Shown here piece by piece: positions 59,421 through 64,000 of a stretch of 64,000 nucleotides of DNA. Positions within the stretch are counted from its first letter, which is position 1. Each line of letters begins with the position of its first letter. A model generated the notes under the pieces. It saw nothing but the letters and a program-made list of their open reading frames with translations. It ran no database searches and was not told the DNA's origin. The stretch comes from Maridesulfovibrio sp. (lineage in GTDB: Bacteria > Desulfobacterota > Desulfovibrionia > Desulfovibrionales > Desulfovibrionaceae), in contig NZ_OY762999.1 in NCBI RefSeq assembly GCF_963666665.1, forward strand, positions 3,320,001 through 3,384,000, in the 5' to 3' direction. A program made the translations under genes and the position numbers.

Positions 59421-60191
59421 CTACTCTTCAGCGTGACGCTTAACCACTTCCTGCGCCAGACTCAGATAAGCCAGAGCGCCGTTTGATTTTGCATCGTAAG
59501 ATATCGCAGGTTTTCCAAAACTCGGTGCCTCGGAAAGACGAACATTTCGCGGTACAATAGTTTCAAAAAGACTATCCGGAAAAGCCTTACGCACTTCATT
59601 CTTCACCTGACGGGCGAGCCTGTTGCGCTTGTCGTACATAGTCAGGACCACACCTAAGACTGAAAGATCAGGATTCAATCTTTTCTTAACCAGCTCATAA
59701 GTCATCAGCAGCTGGGCAACACCTTCAAGAGCATAATACTCTGTCTGAAGTGGGACCAGCAGTTCCTTTGCCGCACAAAGAGCGTTTACGGTCAGCAGGC
59801 CAAGTGAAGGCGGGCAGTCGAAAATGATATAATCATATTGATCATCAACTGTCTCCACGAGATCTTTAAGATAGTACTCACGGCCCATTTTATCGATTAG
59901 TTCAATTTCAGCACCCACTAAATCCTGACTCGCAGGCATGAGTGAAAGATAAGGGATATCTGTTTGATATATAGCTTCCTTTGCTCTCTCCGGCTCAAAT
60001 AAAACAGAGTATACGTTTACTCTGGAGTCTCCGGGATAGAATCCGAGCCCGCTTGAACCGTTCCCCTGAGGGTCACAATCAACAAGCAGAACTTTCTTTT
60101 CCATCACAGCAAGGGAAGCGGAAAGATTGATAGAGGTAGTGGTTTTACCTACTCCACCCTTCTGGTTGGCTACAACAATTCTCTTTGCCAC
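59421..60191 (-). CDS. parA: Chromosome partitioning ATPase ParA (Soj)
   Basis: 256 residues. It begins MAKRIVVANQKGGVGKTTTS with the deviant Walker A (K11, K16), then VLLVDCDPQGNGSSGLG and IIFDCPPSLGLLTVNAL. No N-terminal HTH, so it is the chromosomal Soj type rather than plasmid type Ia. It works with ParB and the parS site lying 37 bases upstream of its start. Confidence 0.95.
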   Translation of the reverse strand: MAKRIVVANQKGGVGKTTTSINLSASLAVMEKKVLLVDCDPQGNGSSGLGFYPGDSRVNVYSVLFEPERAKEAIYQTDIPYLSLMPASQDLVGAEIELIDKMGREYYLKDLVETVDDQYDYIIFDCPPSLGLLTVNALCAAKELLVPLQTEYYALEGVAQLLMTYELVKKRLNPDLSVLGVVLTMYDKRNRLARQVKNEVRKAFPDSLFETIVPRNVRLSEAPSFGKPAISYDAKSNGALAYLSLAQEVVKRHAEE

Positions 60192-60227
60192 TTGAAACCA
60201 CCTTGTTAATGAGATTTCAATTTTTCA

Positions 60228-60243
60228 TGTTTCACGTGAAACA
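60228..60243. promoter_or_regulatory. parS: parS centromere site
   Basis: TGTTTCACGTGAAACA matches the 16-bp consensus parS exactly and is extended by one base on each side (A...T) to a perfect 18-bp palindrome. It is the ParB loading site. I found only this copy in the window. Confidence 0.95.
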
Positions 60244-60424
60244 TCTCAACCAAGTTGACACAAAAACAACAGAGCCAAAGCTAGTCTGAAAAAAACTTTA
60301 AATCAAGAAAAGTGACGGCAAAAATGATTCGTTAAAATTGGAATATCAGCTTATTATCGCCTTTAACCTGAGAATTGATAAAACATTTCAGCTAACTAAA
60401 AAAAATTACATTTATTTGATCATC

Positions 60425-60454
60425 ACAAAAAAAAGGCCGCTAAAAAGCGGCCTT
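60425..60454 (-). terminator. Terminator after epimerase gene
   Basis: AAGGCCGC-TTTTTA-GCGGCCTT on the minus strand followed by eight T. Confidence 0.9.
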
Positions 60455-60478
60455 AAAAATACGATATAGATCGAAAGA

Positions 60479-61486
60479 CTATACGTTGTAGTAACCTCTG
60501 TACCACTCAACAAATTTTGCGATACCTTCTTCAACAGTTGTTTCAGGTTTGAAATCAACGTCGCGAACAAGATCATCCACATTTGCATAAGTGGAAGGAA
60601 CATCACCAGCCTGCAAGGGCATCATGTTCTTTTCAGCTTTCTTACCAATGCAGTCTTCAAGAACTTCGATATAACGCATCAGTTCGGTAGGCTGGTTGTT
60701 ACCGATATTGTAGATACGAAAAGGAGCAGGACTTGTTCCCGGATCAGGAGCAGCGCCGGACCAATCAGGATTGGAGACAGCGGTATTCTTCATAACCCTG
60801 ACCACACCTTCTACGATGTCATCTATAAATGTGAAGTCACGAAGCATTTTACCGTGGTTGAACACATTGATAGGTTTGTCTTCGAAAATAGCCTTAGTGA
60901 AAAGAAAAAGAGCCATATCAGGTCTGCCCCATGGGCCGTATACGGTGAAGAAACGAAGACCGGTGGTGGGGATATTGAAAAGATGGCTGTAGGAATGTGC
61001 CATCAGTTCATTAGACTTCTTAGTGGCTGCATACATGCTGATGGGGTGGTCAACGTTATCATGAATGCTGAAAGGCATATTGGTGTTCAGACCATAAACG
61101 GAACTGGAAGAAGCATAAACAAGGTGCTCCACTCCATTATGACGGCAGCCTTCGAGGATGTTCATGAAGCCGACAACGTTGGAATCGATGTAAGCCTGCG
61201 GGTTAATCAGGGAGTAACGTACACCGGCCTGAGCTGCAAGGTTGACCACGTGGGTAAACTTCTCTTTAGCAAACAGCTTTTCCATGGCTTCGCGATCAGC
61301 CATATCCATATAGGCGAAGGTGAATTTGTCGTTATCCTCTATCTGTTTGAGGCGGTTTTTCTTAACATTTACATCATAGTAATCATTAAGAATATCAAGG
61401 CCTACAACTTCGTGGCCTTCAGCAAGAAGACGTTTGGAAAGGTGAAAACCGATAAAACCGGCTGCTCCTGTTACAAGGACTTTCAT
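60479..61486 (-). CDS. NAD-dependent UDP-glucuronate 4-epimerase-like protein
   Basis: 335 residues, extended short-chain dehydrogenase fold. The NAD loop is VTGAAGFIGFHLSKRL, the active site has SSSSVYG and MYAATKKSNELMAHSY (Tyr-x-x-x-Lys), and RFFTVYGPWGRPDMALFLF is the UDP-glucuronate epimerase signature. It would make UDP-galacturonate for envelope polysaccharide or lipopolysaccharide. It stands just beyond the slipin gene; the gap is only two bases. Confidence 0.9.
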   Translation of the reverse strand: MKVLVTGAAGFIGFHLSKRLLAEGHEVVGLDILNDYYDVNVKKNRLKQIEDNDKFTFAYMDMADREAMEKLFAKEKFTHVVNLAAQAGVRYSLINPQAYIDSNVVGFMNILEGCRHNGVEHLVYASSSSVYGLNTNMPFSIHDNVDHPISMYAATKKSNELMAHSYSHLFNIPTTGLRFFTVYGPWGRPDMALFLFTKAIFEDKPINVFNHGKMLRDFTFIDDIVEGVVRVMKNTAVSNPDWSGAAPDPGTSPAPFRIYNIGNNQPTELMRYIEVLEDCIGKKAEKNMMPLQAGDVPSTYANVDDLVRDVDFKPETTVEEGIAKFVEWYRGYYNV

Positions 61487-61488
61487 TA

Positions 61489-62271
61489 TTAATCGCTCTC
61501 TTGGTCTTTTTTATCCATTGCCTCTCCCCTGCCGGTGAACGGCGCCAATATTTTTAATAAATCAAGAGGAAGAGGAATTATGGTGGAAGATTTTCCTTCA
61601 GCAGACATCTCTCTCAAAGTCTGCAAATATCTCAATTGCAATGCTTCAGGATGGGCAGAGATGATCTCTGCAGCCTTAGACAGCTTGTCTGCAGCCTGAA
61701 ACTCACCCTGTGCATTAATGACCTTAGCCCGACGCTCGCGTTCGGCTTCCGCCTGCTTGGCCATGGCTCTTTGCATTTCCTGCGGCAGGTCAATATATTT
61801 GAGCTCAACAGTACTTACTTTAATACCCCAAGGATCAGTATGGGTATCCAGAATTTCCTGAATTTCGCTGTTAACTTTTTCGCGTTGGGAAAGTATCTCG
61901 TCAAGTTCAACGCCTCCACATACGCTACGCAAGGTGGTTTGTGCAAGCTGAGAAGTGGCAAACATAAAATCCTCCACTTCGAGAATAGCCTTGATCGGGT
62001 CAATGACCCTGAAATAAACCACCGCATTCACCTTGATACTTACGTTATCACGGGTGATAACATCCTGATTGGGAACATCCAGAGTCATTATTCTTAGCGA
62101 CACACGAATCATACGGTCAACAATCGGGATCAGGATTATCAGTCCGGGACCTTTAGCATTTATCACTCTTCCCAATCTAAAAATCACACCTCGTTCATAC
62201 TCGTTCAGGACCTTCAGGGCTGTGATCAGAAAAAAAACGACCAATAGAATAACAGGAATAAAAAATGTCAT
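61489..62271 (-). CDS. Slipin/stomatin-like SPFH (band 7) membrane protein
   Basis: 260 residues from the ATG at 62271 behind TTTGGAGG. One N-terminal membrane segment (FFIPVILLVVFFLITALKVL) is followed by the SPFH domain with YERGVIFRLGRVINAKGPGL and VDRMIRVSLRIMTLDVPNQD, and a helical region with EAERERRAKVINAQGE. Slipins form ring-like assemblies in microdomains and pair with NfeD proteases; that pairing is present here, with nfeD 26 bases upstream. Confidence 0.93.
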   Translation of the reverse strand: MTFFIPVILLVVFFLITALKVLNEYERGVIFRLGRVINAKGPGLIILIPIVDRMIRVSLRIMTLDVPNQDVITRDNVSIKVNAVVYFRVIDPIKAILEVEDFMFATSQLAQTTLRSVCGGVELDEILSQREKVNSEIQEILDTHTDPWGIKVSTVELKYIDLPQEMQRAMAKQAEAERERRAKVINAQGEFQAADKLSKAAEIISAHPEALQLRYLQTLREMSAEGKSSTIIPLPLDLLKILAPFTGRGEAMDKKDQESD

Positions 62272-62297
62272 ATAAACCTCCAAAAAATGTGAGTTGA

Positions 62298-63608
62298 TCA
62301 GCTTTTTCTTACAATAATCAGGGTTAGACCACGAGAATCAACAACCTTGATCATTGTTCCGGGCTCAAAAAAACTTTTATCATACGCCTCAGCATTCCAG
62401 ATTTCACCCCGCACACGAATTTTCATGAGCTCCCCTTTCAATTCAAGAACCTCACCTTCAAGACCGATCATACTTTCCATACCCACGCCTAAGCTGGAGA
62501 TCTGAGCCTTGGTTACCAGATATACAATTACTCCGACAAATGCGGCAAAAGTAACCACAGTCCCCAAAATAGTGCCCAGCGGTATTCCGGGAGTTCCTTC
62601 ACTGAATAAAACTAACGAACCGACGAACAGGCTGATCACGGCACCGAGGCTGAGCAACCCATAACTGACAATAAAAACTTCAAGCAGAAAAAGCACCGCG
62701 CCTAACAAGAGCAAAAGTAAACCGGCGGCATTAGTAGGCAAGACGGACATGGCGTAAAGTCCCGTTACTAAGCAGAAGGCACCTAGCACTCCGGGAAGAA
62801 TTGCTCCGGGATGAGCGATTTCAAAAAACAAACCTAGTATCCCGCCAAGCAGAAGAAAATATGCAATCTGTGGATCAAGAAGCCATGAAAGCACTTCATA
62901 ACGAAATCCCGGATCATATTTTATAACTGCTACATCGGATTTGAAAAATTTAACTTTCTGTCCATCGATAAGCACTCCCCTAGCACCAAGCTGCTCAAGA
63001 AAATCTTCTACTGAAAGAGCCATGAAATCGACAACATTCAGGGTCACTGCATCCTGTGCATCCACGCTGACCCCATCTTGAACAGACTTCGCATACCATT
63101 CAATGTTACGTCCCCGCTTACGCGCTATGCCTTTAATCAGACTGACCATGTCCCCGGTAATTTTCTTGCTCATTGTTTCAGGAAGCTCATCTCCGGAAGA
63201 AGAAACTGGACTGGCAGCACCAATGGAGGTACCGGGAGCCATAGCCGAAACCTGAGCTGCTGCTGTAATGAAAGTTCCTGCCGAAGCAGCATGGGCACCT
63301 TCAGGACCTACCCAAACGCAAATCGGAATCTTGCTGTTCATGATAATCTTAACCAGCTCACGCATGGATGTAGCAAGACCGCCCGGAGTATCGAGCCTCA
63401 GCAACATAAGATCATGATCGTCATCACCAGCTTGCTCAAGTCCATCCTCAAGCAAATCAACCTGAGCAGGACTTATGGCACCTTGTATTTCAAGGAAAAG
63501 CACACTCATTTCTTTAGCATGCAAGGAATCCACACGTGCAAAGACAAAAAGTATCGTAATGATGATCGAGCAATAAATAAGAACTGAACGCTTCTTTAAA
63601 CCATTCAT
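62298..63608 (-). CDS. nfeD: NfeD-family membrane serine protease (NfeD1b, full length)
   Basis: 436 residues. A signal-like N-terminus precedes a ClpP-type domain with LLRLDTPGGLATSMRELV and the catalytic Ser/Lys region in PEGAHAASAGTFITAAAQ and AKSVQDGVS. Then come about five membrane segments (about 235-370) and a C-terminal OB-fold (GLEGEVLELKGELMKIRVRG). Full-length NfeD proteins clip the C-terminus of their partner slipin. The gene starts the nfeD-slipin-epimerase unit. Confidence 0.92.
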   Translation of the reverse strand: MNGLKKRSVLIYCSIIITILFVFARVDSLHAKEMSVLFLEIQGAISPAQVDLLEDGLEQAGDDDHDLMLLRLDTPGGLATSMRELVKIIMNSKIPICVWVGPEGAHAASAGTFITAAAQVSAMAPGTSIGAASPVSSSGDELPETMSKKITGDMVSLIKGIARKRGRNIEWYAKSVQDGVSVDAQDAVTLNVVDFMALSVEDFLEQLGARGVLIDGQKVKFFKSDVAVIKYDPGFRYEVLSWLLDPQIAYFLLLGGILGLFFEIAHPGAILPGVLGAFCLVTGLYAMSVLPTNAAGLLLLLLGAVLFLLEVFIVSYGLLSLGAVISLFVGSLVLFSEGTPGIPLGTILGTVVTFAAFVGVIVYLVTKAQISSLGVGMESMIGLEGEVLELKGELMKIRVRGEIWNAEAYDKSFFEPGTMIKVVDSRGLTLIIVRKS

Positions 63609-63675
63609 AACGACTCCCGTGAAGTAGGCTTTTATAATTCATAATGCCAAATCATGGGCAATAAATAAACAATGG

Positions 63676-63707
63676 AAAAAGAAAACCCCGCCTTATTAAG
63701 ACGGGGT
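63676..63707 (-). terminator. Terminator after right-end gene
   Basis: CCCCGTCTT-AAT-AAGGCGGGG on the minus strand followed by TTTTCTTTTT. Confidence 0.85.
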
Positions 63708-63733
63708 CCATAATTTTAAAAATGAAGTGAATT

Positions 63734-64000
63734 CTAAAACAGCGGCAAGCGCAAAAGAGATATGCAGAGCAATTGCTGCTCGTCAGGAGGCATAATCTTG
63801 AGAAAGTCAGGATCCTGAAGCATGAGCATCTGTACTCCATTGATATGAACTGACGCTGAAGATGAAGGGGCGTCAGGGGCAATGATGGACCGGGTTTGAT
63901 CGCCAAAACAGGCCACGAACTTCACACCGTACGACTCAACACCTTTCCAGAAAATGTCCGCCTTGTTTTCAAATTCACTGCCGTTCCATGCGGTACATGG
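63734..64000 (-). CDS. C-terminal fragment of an unrecognised protein
   Basis: 89 codons to the window edge, without a start in view. It reads GSEFENKADIFWKGVESYGV, then KFVACFGDQTRSIIAPDAPS, VHINGVQMLMLQDPDFL and ends LLCISLLRLPLF. No family recognised. A terminator follows 26 bases on. The N-terminal part lies outside the window. Confidence 0.6.
   Translation of the reverse strand, partial: PCTAWNGSEFENKADIFWKGVESYGVKFVACFGDQTRSIIAPDAPSSSASVHINGVQMLMLQDPDFLKIMPPDEQQLLCISLLRLPLF

Noticed and set aside
1..64000. CRISPR arrays, insertion sequences, prophage genes and integrase/att sites
   Set aside because: No regularly spaced direct repeats, transposase, phage structural or integrase genes could be found on either strand.
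7452..64000. Most long opposite-strand open frames inside real genes
   Set aside because: They are shadows of GC-biased coding sequence: they lack ribosome sites and recognisable domains and lie wholly within well-supported genes.

Overview
The window looks like chromosomal DNA from a marine, motile member of the Desulfovibrionaceae (Desulfovibrio/Maridesulfovibrio type). This is inferred from gene content and moderate GC, not from a database match. Supporting signs are a probable futalosine-pathway menaquinone gene, a bacteriohemerythrin, two CCA-encoding tRNA-Lys genes, flagellar motor genes, many chemoreceptor parts and a GC-rich-tailed intergenic repeat. I see no prophage, IS element or CRISPR array. 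Genes are tightly packed in short operons that usually end in clear hairpin terminators.

Layout. 0-7 kb: a CBS-domain fragment, a U32 peptidase/hydroxylase, a PHP phosphoesterase, a Trm112-like protein, an FKBP isomerase, a pair of Hsp20 chaperones, a hemerythrin, a secreted cyclophilin, a DUF2959 lipoprotein and a small HTH protein with an unknown partner. 7-9 kb: a GT39-like membrane glycosyltransferase. 9-13 kb (all minus strand): a four-gene cluster that appears to encode a Rad50/SbcC ATPase split into two proteins, with an Mre11/SbcD-like nuclease and a small coiled-coil protein between the halves. It is followed by a short FliN and preceded by a TrmN6-like methyltransferase, murJ, mutM, a ChaN-PDZ lipoprotein and a PaaK-like ligase. 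Three related intergenic repeats with perfect palindromes lie in this cluster. 19-28 kb: two identical tRNA-Lys genes, methyltransferases, a frameshifted chemoreceptor with two zinc-binding CZB domains, an FCD-type regulator with a probable operator next to a glycerate kinase, and an intact chemoreceptor. 28-35 kb: peroxiredoxin, a giant M16C protease, a LysE exporter, an FlgM-like mini-protein, a YdjC deacetylase and a GT2 glycosyltransferase.

35-48 kb: motAB preceded by a gene fusing a cyclic-nucleotide-binding domain to a FliG-like region, then cardiolipin synthase, a secreted zinc phospholipase C-like protein, a small membrane protein, an RhtB exporter, SppA, a small lipoprotein, a probable aminofutalosine deaminase, pyrB-pyrC, and an HD protein derived from CCA-adding enzymes. 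48-57 kb (minus): phosphofructokinase, a beta-propeller-like secreted protein, DUF1992, and a full Mla-type lipid transport operon (MlaE, F, D, lipoprotein). That operon is headed by a STAS protein and a GAF-SpoIIE phosphatase. 57-64 kb: rfaE1, parB, a zinc-ribbon gene on the other strand, parA with a consensus parS site just upstream, a UDP-glucuronate epimerase, a slipin-NfeD pair, and an unrecognised gene cut by the window end.

The best candidate for an undescribed system is the split Rad50-Mre11 cluster at 9.57-12.85 kb. It has complementary ATPase halves, a zinc hook at the very C-terminus of the N half, four exact 39-residue repeats in its arm, and a 40-bp perfect palindrome immediately upstream. 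Next come the phosphatase-STAS-Mla operon and the cyclic-nucleotide/FliG-like gene coupled to motAB.
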